From: Mesorhizobium loti R88b
Lineage (GTDB): Bacteria; Pseudomonadota; Alphaproteobacteria; Rhizobiales; Rhizobiaceae
Reading direction: 5' to 3'
NCBI RefSeq assembly: GCF_013170845.1
Contig: NZ_CP033367.1
Span: forward strand, 6,077,001-6,141,000
Length of the DNA stretch: 64,000 nt
Below, one piece after another: positions 16,753 through 26,431 of the stretch. Both the position numbers and the translations under genes were made by a program. How positions within the stretch are numbered: position 1 is the first letter of the stretch; each line of letters begins with the position of its first letter. Under the pieces are notes generated by a model that had not been told where the DNA came from, did no database searches, and saw nothing but the letters and a program-made list of their open reading frames with translations.

Positions 16753-17541
16753 TTATGGATTAGCCCAGGCAGAAAAAATTAGCCCTATCGTCAGTACCCC
16801 CGCTGCGTAAATAGCCGGCAAAATCTGACGATTCACACCAATCCGAAGCAAGGTGTGACCAAGGTGGTCCGTGCCGCCCATCCAAGGCCTCCGCCCGTGT
16901 AGCAAGCGGCGAGTGGTTACGAATATTGCATCAATCAGCGGGACGGCAATCCACGCCAACGAGGCGTCGAAACCTCTTTTCGAAGCGAGAAGGACGATTG
17001 CCGCGCCGAGGAGAAGACTGCCGCTATCGCCCATGAAAACGCGGGCGGGCGGATAGTTGAAGCAAAGAAACCCGACACACGCGCCCGCACCGGCCATCCC
17101 GATATCGCCGCCCAGCCCTAGGAAGGCAGCCGCGACTGCGCTCGCGGCAAGACCATCGGCATGATCGAGCATGTTGACCGCGTTGCAAGCTATCCAAATG
17201 ACGATCGGAACCCACCACAGGCCTGTGATGATCCCAGCTAATACAGCCGCAGCGGCCAATGCCGCTGCCTTGGCACCGGCAGAAAGGGATCGGACGTCAT
17301 CCAGCGCGCCGATCAAGCAGAAAACAGCCAGCAGAAGAATATGCTCTACCGGAAGCCACGGAGACATCGCGATCAGCATGGCGGGGCCTGCCAGTCGAGG
17401 GATCTCCCCTGATGTGTGCCATCGATCGCTCTTGACCTTCGAGACCGCTCCGATGCGGGTCGCCAGACGCGCAAACAGCCACACACCAACAACCGCTATG
17501 AGCAAGGCCCCGATGAACGGGACCAATGGGCCAAGCGTCAA
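16753..17541 (-). CDS. Undecaprenyl-phosphate sugar-1-phosphate transferase (WecA/MraY family)
   Basis: A polytopic membrane enzyme of the polyprenyl-phosphate N-acetylhexosamine-1-phosphate transferase family. It would start glycan assembly by transferring a sugar-1-phosphate from a UDP-sugar to undecaprenyl phosphate. Seen: GALDDVRSLS (paired Asp for Mg2+), NAVNMLDHADGLA, FMGDSGSLLLG, and the cytosolic loop GGTDHLGHTLL. It is short (about 262 aa, against 320-360 for WecA). The start is uncertain: TTG at 17541 overlaps the stop of the upstream epimerase gene (TTGA), and the frame opens further to 17616. The sugar donor is unknown. Confidence 0.83.
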   Translation of the reverse strand: MTLGPLVPFIGALLIAVVGVWLFARLATRIGAVSKVKSDRWHTSGEIPRLAGPAMLIAMSPWLPVEHILLLAVFCLIGALDDVRSLSAGAKAAALAAAAVLAGIITGLWWVPIVIWIACNAVNMLDHADGLAASAVAAAFLGLGGDIGMAGAGACVGFLCFNYPPARVFMGDSGSLLLGAAIVLLASKRGFDASLAWIAVPLIDAIFVTTRRLLHGRRPWMGGTDHLGHTLLRIGVNRQILPAIYAAGVLTIGLIFSAWANP

Positions 17542-18551
17542 GCCATCACTCGTTGGGTACGCATGTGCTCGATGCTGTCGGTGATTGTCTGCTTTGTGCT
17601 TCGCAGCGGGCGCCAACCTGTCATGGTGGTCAAAAGACTGGTGTCCGGTACGCGATCATACGTTACGGCAAACCTCTCGCCATACACCGCGTTGGAAGGC
17701 TTCATGACAATCGGGGCGCCGGACTTGGCGGCCTCAACCACCATCTTTGCAAGATTGCCGATCTGCACCGCCTCGCTGCCGCCCAGATTGACTGGTCGTC
17801 CCCGCAAGGATCGACATTGGATGATCAGGAGCAACCCTTCGGCGGCGTCGGCAACGTGAAGAAATGCCCGCCTCTGTTCGCCGTCGTCGTGAACAACGAG
17901 CGGCTCGCCTCGCAAGGCTGCGTTGACAAAAACCGGCAAGACCAAGCCGGTCGCCGGTCGCTGCCGTGGACCAGCCATGTTGAATGGCCTGACGATCCAG
18001 GTGGGGATACCGAAATCGAAAAACAGTCCGGCAACCAGATGCTCGACCGCCGCCTTGGCGGCAGCATAGCCCCACCGCGGCCGGAGATCCGTCATCACGG
18101 GATCGGACTCTGTGATTGGCCGGTCCCGGCCGGAGCCATAGACTTCGGAGCTTGAGGTATAAAGAAGCGGGCGCCGGTGCAGTCGGCATGCCTCTACAAT
18201 CGCACAGCCTGACTCGAGAATGCCGCTGGTAACGGCAAAGCGTTCCTTATGGGCCAGTTGAACCCCGATTGGGCTCGCCAGATGGAACACGGCGTCCGCT
18301 TGGCCAACCTCATCGTGAACCGCTGCACTGAATGCTGGATCACCAACCCTGAAGGTCCGGATCGTCAGGCGGGGATCACTGGCAGGAAGATTGTGAAGCG
18401 AGCCGTTCGAAAGATCATCGATAACGGTCACGCTGCAATTGCGCGCTAGCAACAGATCGACCAGTGCCGACCCAACGAAGCCTGCGCCACCGGTAACCAG
18501 TACGTGAGTTCGCGGGCCGAATTCAACCATGTCCGCGCTATGGTTGTCCAC
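17538..18551 (-). CDS. NAD-dependent extended SDR (nucleotide-sugar epimerase/dehydratase)
   Basis: About 337 aa, an extended short-chain dehydrogenase. It has the NAD-binding VTGGAGFVGSALVD, D62-type DDLSNGS, catalytic serine region LYTSSSEVYG and the YAAAK active site. The overall pattern is of UDP-xylose synthase or dTDP/UDP-sugar dehydratase/epimerase relatives; the exact reaction is not clear. The start is taken as GTG at 18551, with GGAGG nine bases upstream; an ATG at 18530 and a TTG at 18587 are alternatives. It overlaps the sugar-1-phosphate transferase, so it probably makes the sugar used by that enzyme (inference from pairing). Confidence 0.82.
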   Translation of the reverse strand: MDNHSADMVEFGPRTHVLVTGGAGFVGSALVDLLLARNCSVTVIDDLSNGSLHNLPASDPRLTIRTFRVGDPAFSAAVHDEVGQADAVFHLASPIGVQLAHKERFAVTSGILESGCAIVEACRLHRRPLLYTSSSEVYGSGRDRPITESDPVMTDLRPRWGYAAAKAAVEHLVAGLFFDFGIPTWIVRPFNMAGPRQRPATGLVLPVFVNAALRGEPLVVHDDGEQRRAFLHVADAAEGLLLIIQCRSLRGRPVNLGGSEAVQIGNLAKMVVEAAKSGAPIVMKPSNAVYGERFAVTYDRVPDTSLLTTMTGWRPLRSTKQTITDSIEHMRTQRVMA

Positions 18552-18905
18552 AGTTGCCACCCTCCAGAACGACCCGTGGCCTCGCAACGCACGGGACAGT
18601 CTTTCTATACAATCATGGACAGGGCAAACAACCCCGTTTTTCCATCAAAGCGATCGAGTTTTCGCCATCTCGATATCGCCAACGAACGAGTACCCATCCG
18701 AAATGTTGCCAGTAGTCCGACGCCGTGGCTCACGAAAGCAGAACTGATTCTGGCACATGCCTGGCAATATGTAGGTTTTCGTCGCTCCAGCGTGAAACAA
18801 ATTGTGAGGGTATCCCCACGTTTCTCGCAATGCGGCTTGTAAATCGAACCGCGAGTGCCGCCACTGCGGATGTCCCGTCATCGACTCATGTGGCGCAACC
18901 AGGCT
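18552..18905. other. Divergent intergenic region, nothing recognised
   Basis: A 354-bp stretch between the divergent SDR and acyltransferase genes. It presumably holds both promoters, but I see no operator, clear terminator or supported small gene. Part may be coding if the acyltransferase starts at its earlier in-frame codon (18855). Confidence 0.5.
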
Positions 18906-20948
18906 ATGAAACTGGGGGGCACTGCGGGAGGAGCTTTGAAACCCGACTATCGGCCGGATATCGACGGATTGCGCGCAATCGCAGTGATCGCCGTCATTCT
19001 TTTCCATTTTGAGGTGCCCGGTTTCCCGGGCGGGTTCGTCGGCGTCGATATCTTCTTTGTCATTTCTGGTTACTTGATCACGCGCCTTCTGGTGGCGGAA
19101 GGCGGTGGACTATCCCTTGTCGAATTCTACGGCAGGCGGATGCGCCGAATACTGCCGGCGATGCTGGTAGTGATCAGCCTCTCGCTCGTCGCAGGGTGGT
19201 TTCTGTTGCTCCCGGGGGATTATGCCGCTCTAGGACGTAGCGCGGCTTATTCCACGTTCGGGCTGGGTAATTACTACTTTCTCTGGAACACAGGCTATTT
19301 CGACCGCGAGTCGACGCTTCTGCCGCTGCTCCATCTCTGGTCGCTCGGCGTCGAAGAGCAGTTCTATCTCGTATGGCCGATGCTGCTTCTGATTGCCAAC
19401 CGGCTGGCACGCGGCCGCCACCTACCGGTTGTCGTGCTGATCTGCATCGTCGCGCTGGCCAGCTTCTCGATCGCCCTCCATCTGGTTGCGGTCGATCCGA
19501 AACAGGCGTTCTATGTTCCCTTCAGCCGAGCCTGGGAATTGGCTCTCGGCGGCCTGCTCGTCTTCGCACCGCCGATAGGCCGCCGGCGTACGTCCGAAGC
19601 GTTCGGACTGATCGGCCTTGGCCTGGTAGCCGCCAGCACCCTCTGGCTGTCGCCGAGCCAGCCGTTTCCTGGCCTTGGCGCGCTCGTTCCGGTGATCGGC
19701 GCTGTCCTGCTCATTTGGCCGCGTTCGCAGTCACCGGTCTCGGCGCTGCTTGCGAGCGCACCTTTGCGATCGACGGGCAAGATTTCCTATAGTCTCTACC
19801 TCTGGCATTGGCCGATACTGGTCTTCTTCCGTCACTACGCCGGCACCACAATGCCGTCAGCGGTCGAATCGTCCGTGCTGATAGCGACGGCCTGGCTAGC
19901 GGCGTATCTATCCTGGCGGTTCGTCGAGGAACCCGTCCGCCGCTTGCGGGTTCCACCGTCCAGGGCACTTATCGCTGGTGCCACCGCCGTGGCGATGGTT
20001 TGCCTGAGCGCCAATGCGATCTTCGAAGCCGGCGGTTTCACCAGCAGGATTTCGAAGGAAGTCGAGGCAATGCGCAGCCTCGATGTGATGTGGGAGTGGT
20101 CATGCCCGCAAATGGTCAGCATTCCTGAGCTGGGCAACACCTTTTGCGCGTTCGGTGCGCCTTGGGAAAAAGCGGCGCGCCACGCTGTGCTGTGGGGCGA
20201 CAGCCATGCCGAACATCTCGCCCCGCTATTCGACAGGGCAGGCAAAAGAGAAGATACGGCTTTCTTTCTTTATCACGCCTGCCCCGCCGCCTTCGGGGAG
20301 GGTGTCCACCGCGACTTTCCGGATTGGCCCGGCTATCGGGAAAGCTGCTCATCGTCACGAAAGGCTGCGGTCGGCATGCTGAGACAGCGGACAGACATCG
20401 ACCTCGTGGTGTTGTCCTCCGCCTGGACAAGTCTTGCCAACACCGATGTCGTTGCTGACGATGGACAGCGGACGGATAAAGTCCTGTTGTTGCGTGATGG
20501 CCTGCGCAGCCTTGTCGAGGAAATCAGCAACCCGGATCGGCGCATCGCAATCATTGGCCAAGTGCCCGGTCCAGGCATGGACCTGACTTCGTGCGCGGCG
20601 ATGCGCGAAAGCGGTATGCTTAGGCGTTGTTCGACCGAGATGAACAGCGAGCAAGTCTTCCGGATCTGGTCGCCGATGGTGACCGCGCTCGGATCGCTCG
20701 TTCAGGACAATGCCGTGGTCTTTGTCGATCCGCTCAAAGGCATGTGTCCGGACAGACACTGCCCCACCTACATCAATGGCGAGTTCATCTACCGTGATGG
20801 CTCACATATACGCAGAAACCTGAGGCCCGAGACCGACGATGCCATTGCTCGAATGATGGGTCTCTATCCGGCCTTGGCGGGCCAGGAGCAGACCCGGATA
20901 TCGGCTGCGAATCCCGCGCCGCCTCCAACAGCCGGCAAAAGCAATTGA
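18906..20948 (+). CDS. Acyltransferase-3 / SGNH fusion (OafA-type O-acetyltransferase)
   Basis: About 680 aa. An N-terminal acyltransferase-3 membrane domain (10 or more helices, residues 10-360) carries the hallmark DIDGLRAIAVIAVILFHF, then GGFVGVDIFFVISGYLIT, and RRMRRILPA. A C-terminal periplasmic SGNH domain has GDSHAEH (nucleophile Ser) and DGSHIRRN (catalytic D--H). Such proteins move acetyl groups to sugars of O-antigen or exopolysaccharide. Start candidates are 18855, 18906 (chosen), and TTG 18936, which has GGGAGGAG just upstream. It is followed directly by a second member of the family, with overlapping or adjacent start. Confidence 0.9.
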   Translation: MKLGGTAGGALKPDYRPDIDGLRAIAVIAVILFHFEVPGFPGGFVGVDIFFVISGYLITRLLVAEGGGLSLVEFYGRRMRRILPAMLVVISLSLVAGWFLLLPGDYAALGRSAAYSTFGLGNYYFLWNTGYFDRESTLLPLLHLWSLGVEEQFYLVWPMLLLIANRLARGRHLPVVVLICIVALASFSIALHLVAVDPKQAFYVPFSRAWELALGGLLVFAPPIGRRRTSEAFGLIGLGLVAASTLWLSPSQPFPGLGALVPVIGAVLLIWPRSQSPVSALLASAPLRSTGKISYSLYLWHWPILVFFRHYAGTTMPSAVESSVLIATAWLAAYLSWRFVEEPVRRLRVPPSRALIAGATAVAMVCLSANAIFEAGGFTSRISKEVEAMRSLDVMWEWSCPQMVSIPELGNTFCAFGAPWEKAARHAVLWGDSHAEHLAPLFDRAGKREDTAFFLYHACPAAFGEGVHRDFPDWPGYRESCSSSRKAAVGMLRQRTDIDLVVLSSAWTSLANTDVVADDGQRTDKVLLLRDGLRSLVEEISNPDRRIAIIGQVPGPGMDLTSCAAMRESGMLRRCSTEMNSEQVFRIWSPMVTALGSLVQDNAVVFVDPLKGMCPDRHCPTYINGEFIYRDGSHIRRNLRPETDDAIARMMGLYPALAGQEQTRISAANPAPPPTAGKSN

Positions 20949-20953
20949 GCGAG

Positions 20954-23059
20954 ATGCGGGGCGGCCAAGCTCTGCCTTCGACGGCGACTGCAGCGGCCTG
21001 CCGGGAAAACAGCAACGCGCTGCCCGATCGAGGGCAGGCCGGCTCCCTGTCCTCTACGGCCTCTGCCGCAGCCGACCGTCATCGCACGGACATAGACGGG
21101 CTTAGAGCTGTCGCCGTTCTGGCGGTGCTGTTTTTTCATTTGAGAATTTCAGGTTTCTCCGGCGGCTTTGTCGGCGTCGATGTGTTTTTCTTAATTAGTG
21201 GTTTTTTGATTACCCGCATTGTGGCGACCGATATCGAGGCAGGGCGTTTCAGTCTGGCGCAGTTCTATTCGCGTCGGGCGCGCCGCCTCTTGCCGGCTTT
21301 CTTCACGACACTCTCGCTTTCATGCGTCGCTGCGTTTCTGTTGTTTACGCCTCAGCATCTGGAGACCTTCGGGAAATCTCTGACAGCAGCGGTTTTAGGC
21401 GTTTCCAACATCTTTTTCTGGCGCGATTCCGGTTATTTTGATCTCGCCGCGCGGATGAAGCCGCTCCTTCATACGTGGTCACTGAGCGTGGAATGGCAGT
21501 TCTATCTCGTTTGGCCATTGCTGCTTTCAGTTTTGCTTGCCCTATTCCCCCGGCGAATGGTTTGGCCGATCATGGCGATTGCCATTTTTAGCTTCTGTCT
21601 CATTTTTGAATTCCAGGACGGATCGGTTTGGCTGCTTTCACGAACGCGGGCCGCCGATTGGATCGCCGACGGCCGTGCCACCGTCTTCTACAACACACCT
21701 TTTCGCGCTTTCGAGTTCGCTTGCGGCGCGGCGCTGGTATGGCTTCCAAGGCCACGCTCAGCAATTGTTCACGAATTCCTCGCCCTGCTTGGGCTGACAC
21801 TCATCTCCAGCGCCATCTTCATTCTCGATAGCCGTTCGGGCACTCCCGCCTGGAATGTCCTTCCGCCCGCGGTCGGCGCCGCAATGGTGCTGCATGCGGA
21901 CCGTTCGCGATGGGCAGGACTTGTCTTGCGCAATCGTCCGGCGGTCTATCTCGGACGCATCAGCTACCCGCTCTACCTCGTCCATTGGCCCCTGATCGTG
22001 TTCTGCGAGTATGGCCTTCTTCGACCGCTGCTGCCGGCAGAAGCCATTTTCATCGGGCTGCTGTCTTTCGCCCTGGCCATCTTGATGTTTCATTTCGTTG
22101 AACAGCCTTACCGCGGCGGCCGTGGCCTGGTCGGGCCTTCAGGACTTGCCCTGGTGGGCATGGTCTCATTCTCGGTGGTCAGCTACGCGATGTCGGGCGG
22201 AATGCCGTGGCGTCTTCAGTCGGTTGCCGCAGGAACCGACCTGGCCGACAGCGTGGCCTTGAAGGCGATCACCGGTTCATTGGCTTGCCAGGATTTCTGT
22301 GAGTTCGGAAATCTTCAAAGCCCAAACAAGATACTGGTGGTCGGGGATTCGCATATCGACCAGTACACACGCGCTCTTCAGGAACTGGGTGGCCAGGAAT
22401 TCCATTTCCTGCTGGCGGAGGCCGGCAACTGCTATTTCGGAGCGGAGCTTCAGACCAGGACCAACGGCGCGGTCACGCAGCACTGCCGGAATGCCACCGA
22501 CCAGGCCGCGCGCTGGTTGAAGGCCGGTGGGATCGTCGCCATTGTCCAGGGGCAGCGCTGGCCCGGATATCGCAATATTCTCGAACGGAAAGTCGACAGC
22601 GCCCCTGTCGACATGCCCGACCTGGCAAAGCTGTTTGCGACCATGCTCGGCGATGTGGCGAAACTCTATTCCGGTTTTCGCGGTCCGGTCATCCTGATTG
22701 GGCACGCGCCGGACGCCAACCTGATCTGCTACCTGAGACCGGCTTACGTCTCCCTGCCATGCCCGGTACCCACGCGGGTGGAGCATGTGGCCTTCGAAAA
22801 GGCCTTCGCGGGCTTCGCCCGCCATCCCGTGATTCAACAGGTTGAAAGTCCCATCTTTCAACTGGTCGATCCTGTGCAGACCCTATGCCCGGCGGCTGAG
22901 TGTCATGTAACGGACAGCGCGGGCCATAGTCTCTACGTGGATGAGAATCACGTTTCGATCTTCGGGGCGCGGCTGATCGTGCCGACAATCATCGAGAGAC
23001 TTCGGGCCGATTTGTCAATGGCGTCACGGCAGCCACCGTCGCAATCGACCACGCGATGA
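20954..23059 (+). CDS. Second acyltransferase-3 / SGNH fusion
   Basis: About 701 aa, with the same architecture as its upstream neighbour: a membrane domain starting TDIDGLRAVAVLAVLFFHL, VFFLISGFLITR and RRARRLLPAF, then a C-terminal SGNH domain with VVGDSHIDQY and the catalytic YVDENHVSI (D--H). A variable 45-residue polar head precedes the first helix. The start is ATG 20954; TTG 20945 overlaps the preceding stop. Two different copies suggest acylation at two positions or on two sugars. Its 3' end overlaps the convergent polymerase gene by 71 bp, so both proteins have coding sequence on opposite strands there. Confidence 0.9.
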   Translation: MRGGQALPSTATAAACRENSNALPDRGQAGSLSSTASAAADRHRTDIDGLRAVAVLAVLFFHLRISGFSGGFVGVDVFFLISGFLITRIVATDIEAGRFSLAQFYSRRARRLLPAFFTTLSLSCVAAFLLFTPQHLETFGKSLTAAVLGVSNIFFWRDSGYFDLAARMKPLLHTWSLSVEWQFYLVWPLLLSVLLALFPRRMVWPIMAIAIFSFCLIFEFQDGSVWLLSRTRAADWIADGRATVFYNTPFRAFEFACGAALVWLPRPRSAIVHEFLALLGLTLISSAIFILDSRSGTPAWNVLPPAVGAAMVLHADRSRWAGLVLRNRPAVYLGRISYPLYLVHWPLIVFCEYGLLRPLLPAEAIFIGLLSFALAILMFHFVEQPYRGGRGLVGPSGLALVGMVSFSVVSYAMSGGMPWRLQSVAAGTDLADSVALKAITGSLACQDFCEFGNLQSPNKILVVGDSHIDQYTRALQELGGQEFHFLLAEAGNCYFGAELQTRTNGAVTQHCRNATDQAARWLKAGGIVAIVQGQRWPGYRNILERKVDSAPVDMPDLAKLFATMLGDVAKLYSGFRGPVILIGHAPDANLICYLRPAYVSLPCPVPTRVEHVAFEKAFAGFARHPVIQQVESPIFQLVDPVQTLCPAAECHVTDSAGHSLYVDENHVSIFGARLIVPTIIERLRADLSMASRQPPSQSTTR

Positions 23060-25034
23060 TCGTGCCCAAGAGAATGAAACAGAGCGCGCTGACCGAGAGC
23101 GGAACAGCGACCGCGTAGGTTCGCCCATTCTTGCGAGGGTCGCTCGAATCCGTGGTCGCGAACAGCACCGCGTCTCCTCGTCGAAAAGTATACTCCCCCG
23201 GCCTGACCGCGGGCCATGCATGCGGGGACCAGTCGACTCGGCGGAGCGATGTCTCCTGCTCTCGTAGAGAAGAAGTCCGCAAAGAGGGAAGGTCCGCAAG
23301 GTTGCCAAACTGGAAAACGCCGGGAAATTGTGACCGCGGCAGCAGCGTCTCGTACCCGCCTCTTGCAGCAAACATGGTCCCATTTTGCAGCCGTCCAGCA
23401 ACAAGCGATGGTGTGAGGAGCAATATCGCAACACAGCCGGCCGTAAAGGCCGCGACGCCTGCAACAGATCCAAAAGCAAAGCTCCGAGGCTCCCCTTCCC
23501 TTACTGACGAATAGTTTTGGGAAAATCCTCTCCGCTCGGCAAGCATGCCACCAATGCCCAGGGCGACCGGAAGAAAGAGGCTCGGTGTGAGCAAGATGTC
23601 ATGCGACGTCATCATGACCCCCACCAGAGCGACGCCGAGGGCGAGATCGCCGGCGCTGCGGGCAAAGCAGAAGGCGAAGCCGACGAGGCCGATCGGGATC
23701 AACCAGCCGAGGTGACCAAACGCGATTGCGAAGAGAATGAAGGTGTTGTGGGGCGCCAGGGCCTGCGCCTCTTCCAGTCCGCGACCAAAGAAGCCACCTT
23801 CTCTATAGGCGAGCAGGCCGCGCTCCAAAAAGAGTGCCCTTGCCGAGATCGAATTTCTCCTGCCCTCATCGGTCAGACGCTCGCCGAGCGCCTGTATCTT
23901 GGCGGCGTTGGTGGAATGGCTGGTCGCGGACGAAGGCAAGGAGTTGGACGGAGGTGGAGATGGGGCGGCAGCGCCAGCAGGCTTATCGGCTTTGGAAGGG
24001 GCTGAACTGATCGAAGGTTTTGCCGGCGGCTGGTCAATGACCGCAAACGAATTTGGCCCAGTCAGAACTGGTGGTTTTGCCGGAACTCCCTCAGACGACG
24101 GCGCAACCGGGGCTACAATGGGGGACGGAGCCTGATCGTGTGATGTATCGACAGCCTGCGTTGCCTCATCGAGCGCCTTGCCAACCGACAATACCCCGGC
24201 GAAGGATTCGCCAATAGAGACACGAAAATAAGCATTTGTGGCCAGCGCGATACCGATTACCCCCAGCAGTGCCAATGCGACGGCGAGCGGGCGCTTCCAG
24301 CCTCTAACATTGATCTCTAAACGACGGCCGCTGCGAAATTGCTGCCAAATGCGAACGACAATCGGAACCGCCACGGTGGCAAAGGCGGCGAGAAGGGTCG
24401 AACGAGAAAGAGTGATGAGCAGCGCTGCGCTTACAAGAACAAGGAAGCTCGCACGCCATTTTAACGCGACGGCGCGGTAGCTCGCCGCGGCGCCAAGAAG
24501 CAGGCCGGCGGCGGCCACATTCGGATTGATCGCCAAACCGGCGGCACGGCCAGGAGTGTTGGTGAAGCCGTTGGCGAAGAGGAGGTCGAGGAAGCAGATC
24601 ACCGCGCTGAGCGCCGTGACCGATGCCGACAGGCGCAGCACGATTGCCGAAGTGGAGGCAAGCATAAAGACAATCGCCGCGCCGCCAAGAAAAAGCGTGA
24701 TCAGATAGCACTTTGCAACGATCCCGACCGGATGCAGCGCAACCGGGCCGACGGCAATGGCGGCGGCGATCGCAAGCGGGAATATCGCGCTACGGACGTC
24801 CCGACGCGTCGCGAGAACGGCGATCGAAACAATCAGCACGCTGCCATAGAGTGCATGGAAAACCAACCTCGCGAACTCGTCCCGTCCCGTAAAGAACGGC
24901 AGAAAGTATGGCATGAACCAGGACTGATAGATGACGATGGTGAATGCGCAGACCCCCGCGGACACATTCGTCAGGATCGTTCGCAGCGAACGCGCTGAAT
25001 TCACTGGACGTTGCGAGTTGGCAATCCCGCTCAT
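22989..25034 (-). CDS. O-antigen ligase/polymerase-family membrane protein (Wzy_C type)
   Basis: A 681-aa polytopic protein with many hydrophobic helices in two groups. The Wzy/WaaL signature APHNTFILFAIAFGHLGW follows a large loop. The loop (residues about 300-390) is rich in Pro, Ser and Ala (for example PSPPPSNSLPSSATSHSTNA) and is probably disordered and periplasmic; this is longer than in typical family members. A further polar region near residues 560-640 precedes a final helix. It would polymerise repeat units or ligate glycan to a carrier; which of the two is unclear. The start ATG (25034) overlaps the stop of the glycosyltransferase upstream (ATGA). Confidence 0.8.
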   Translation of the reverse strand: MSGIANSQRPVNSARSLRTILTNVSAGVCAFTIVIYQSWFMPYFLPFFTGRDEFARLVFHALYGSVLIVSIAVLATRRDVRSAIFPLAIAAAIAVGPVALHPVGIVAKCYLITLFLGGAAIVFMLASTSAIVLRLSASVTALSAVICFLDLLFANGFTNTPGRAAGLAINPNVAAAGLLLGAAASYRAVALKWRASFLVLVSAALLITLSRSTLLAAFATVAVPIVVRIWQQFRSGRRLEINVRGWKRPLAVALALLGVIGIALATNAYFRVSIGESFAGVLSVGKALDEATQAVDTSHDQAPSPIVAPVAPSSEGVPAKPPVLTGPNSFAVIDQPPAKPSISSAPSKADKPAGAAAPSPPPSNSLPSSATSHSTNAAKIQALGERLTDEGRRNSISARALFLERGLLAYREGGFFGRGLEEAQALAPHNTFILFAIAFGHLGWLIPIGLVGFAFCFARSAGDLALGVALVGVMMTSHDILLTPSLFLPVALGIGGMLAERRGFSQNYSSVREGEPRSFAFGSVAGVAAFTAGCVAILLLTPSLVAGRLQNGTMFAARGGYETLLPRSQFPGVFQFGNLADLPSLRTSSLREQETSLRRVDWSPHAWPAVRPGEYTFRRGDAVLFATTDSSDPRKNGRTYAVAVPLSVSALCFILLGTIIAWSIATVAAVTPLTNRPEVSR

Positions 25035-26296
25035 TCACTGTCCGCAAGATAAAGGTGTTCATAGGCGTCGACCATTGCTTCTACGGAGTAGCGCTCGCGC
25101 ATCACCCGTTGACGATATTCTCGGTCGGCTGTCTGCTCTGGCAATCGCTCGATAATAGCGAGCAGCCCGCGGGCCAGATCGGCAGGGTCACGAGGCTCCA
25201 CCAACACACAGCCCGGCATGCCCGAGACTGCTTCCGGATTTCCACCGACATTGGTGGCGACGACCGGAAGACCTGCCGTGAGCTTTTCCATCAGGGCGTT
25301 GCAAAAGCCTTCCTCGTGGGAGGCGATCACGCCGATGTCCATGCCGGCAAGCAAGCCAGGGACATCATCCTGCATCCCCAACAGCCGCACTGTCGATCCC
25401 ATGCCCAGGCGCTGGGCTTGCTCTGTCAGAGCAGCCCCGATGCCCCGATCCTGCCCCGCAATGAACAGCCTCAGGTTCGGTCGGTTTTGGCTTGCGCGCG
25501 CAAATGCCTCGATGAGGTCACTGTGCCCTTTATAGGGGATGAGGTTGGCGACGATGACGATGACGATGTCGTCAGGATCGATACCAAGGCGGCTCCGGGT
25601 GTCGTCCCGACGACGCCCGATTTGATCGAAGCGGCTCAGATCGAGACCATTGGGAATCACGCGGACCCGGTCGATGTCATAGCCGTCTCGCGCCGCCACA
25701 TCGGCTGCGACCGCATGCGAGTTCGCGACCACCACATGTGAAAACCGATTGGCGATGCGATCCATGCGCTTCAGCCGTGGCCATCGCTCCTGGTGGTTGC
25801 CGAGACCGCGTCTCGAAGTGATGACGAGTGGTGCCAGCGCAAGTCGTCCTGCCAAGGCGCCCAGGAAGTTGGTCAAAGGCAGGAAGGCGTGAACCACGCG
25901 GGGCCGGGTCAAAGCGATGCGAATGACGAGCGAAGTGACCGCGGCGCCGAGCACCAGCATCGCCTTCACGCTCGGGCGCCTCTTGGGGGCAACGCTCCGT
26001 TTGGCCTCCGCGTTGACAGATGTTGGTGATGCGGGTGACGGATTCGGCCGATGAAGCCCGTACGATACCTGGATTCCTGCGCTATCCAGCGTCTCCGCAA
26101 GAACGCCACCCGATGAAAGCGCAAAGACCTCGACTCTCCAGCCGCGCTTCTTCAACTCCTTGGCAAGCAGCACAAGCTGGCTCTCTGTGCCGCCCAGATC
26201 AAGCGTCCCGATAACAAAGAGCACGCTTTGACGAGGCGTTCTCACGCGTGCGGTCGCAGAGACGGCAGCATTCTGCTGGCTTTCAACATCAGTCAT
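25031..26296 (-). CDS. GT4-type glycosyltransferase
   Basis: About 421 aa, a GT-B retaining glycosyltransferase of family 4. Seen: the N-terminal FVIGTLDLGGTESQLVLLAK (acceptor-side glycine loop), VIPNGLDLSRF, LIPYKGHSDLIEAFA, and the donor-site E-x7-E motif in EEGFCNALMEKLTAGLPVVA. Likely a cytoplasmic enzyme adding one sugar to the lipid-linked unit. Starts at 26380, 26320 or 26296 are possible; I use 26296 (MTDVE). It is the first gene of a pair with the polymerase, overlapping by four bases. The donor sugar is unknown. Confidence 0.85.
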   Translation of the reverse strand: MTDVESQQNAAVSATARVRTPRQSVLFVIGTLDLGGTESQLVLLAKELKKRGWRVEVFALSSGGVLAETLDSAGIQVSYGLHRPNPSPASPTSVNAEAKRSVAPKRRPSVKAMLVLGAAVTSLVIRIALTRPRVVHAFLPLTNFLGALAGRLALAPLVITSRRGLGNHQERWPRLKRMDRIANRFSHVVVANSHAVAADVAARDGYDIDRVRVIPNGLDLSRFDQIGRRRDDTRSRLGIDPDDIVIVIVANLIPYKGHSDLIEAFARASQNRPNLRLFIAGQDRGIGAALTEQAQRLGMGSTVRLLGMQDDVPGLLAGMDIGVIASHEEGFCNALMEKLTAGLPVVATNVGGNPEAVSGMPGCVLVEPRDPADLARGLLAIIERLPEQTADREYRQRVMRERYSVEAMVDAYEHLYLADSE

Positions 26297-26431
26297 TGGA
26301 AGTTCTTCTCGCAGCGTCATCCGCCCCCGCCGCCTATCCTCGTTGGTCCCGGCTTGCCACAAGGCGCAGCCCACCCGCAAGCGGAAGTCTCATTGGGCAT
26401 GCGATTCACAAATGGTTACCAGCAAGCAACG

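Noticed and set aside
16638..16763. 38-codon open reading after the left repeat, ending in WLMD-stop
   Set aside because: It has no start codon or homology I can name and overlaps the sugar-1-phosphate transferase end; possibly a remnant, but not supportable.
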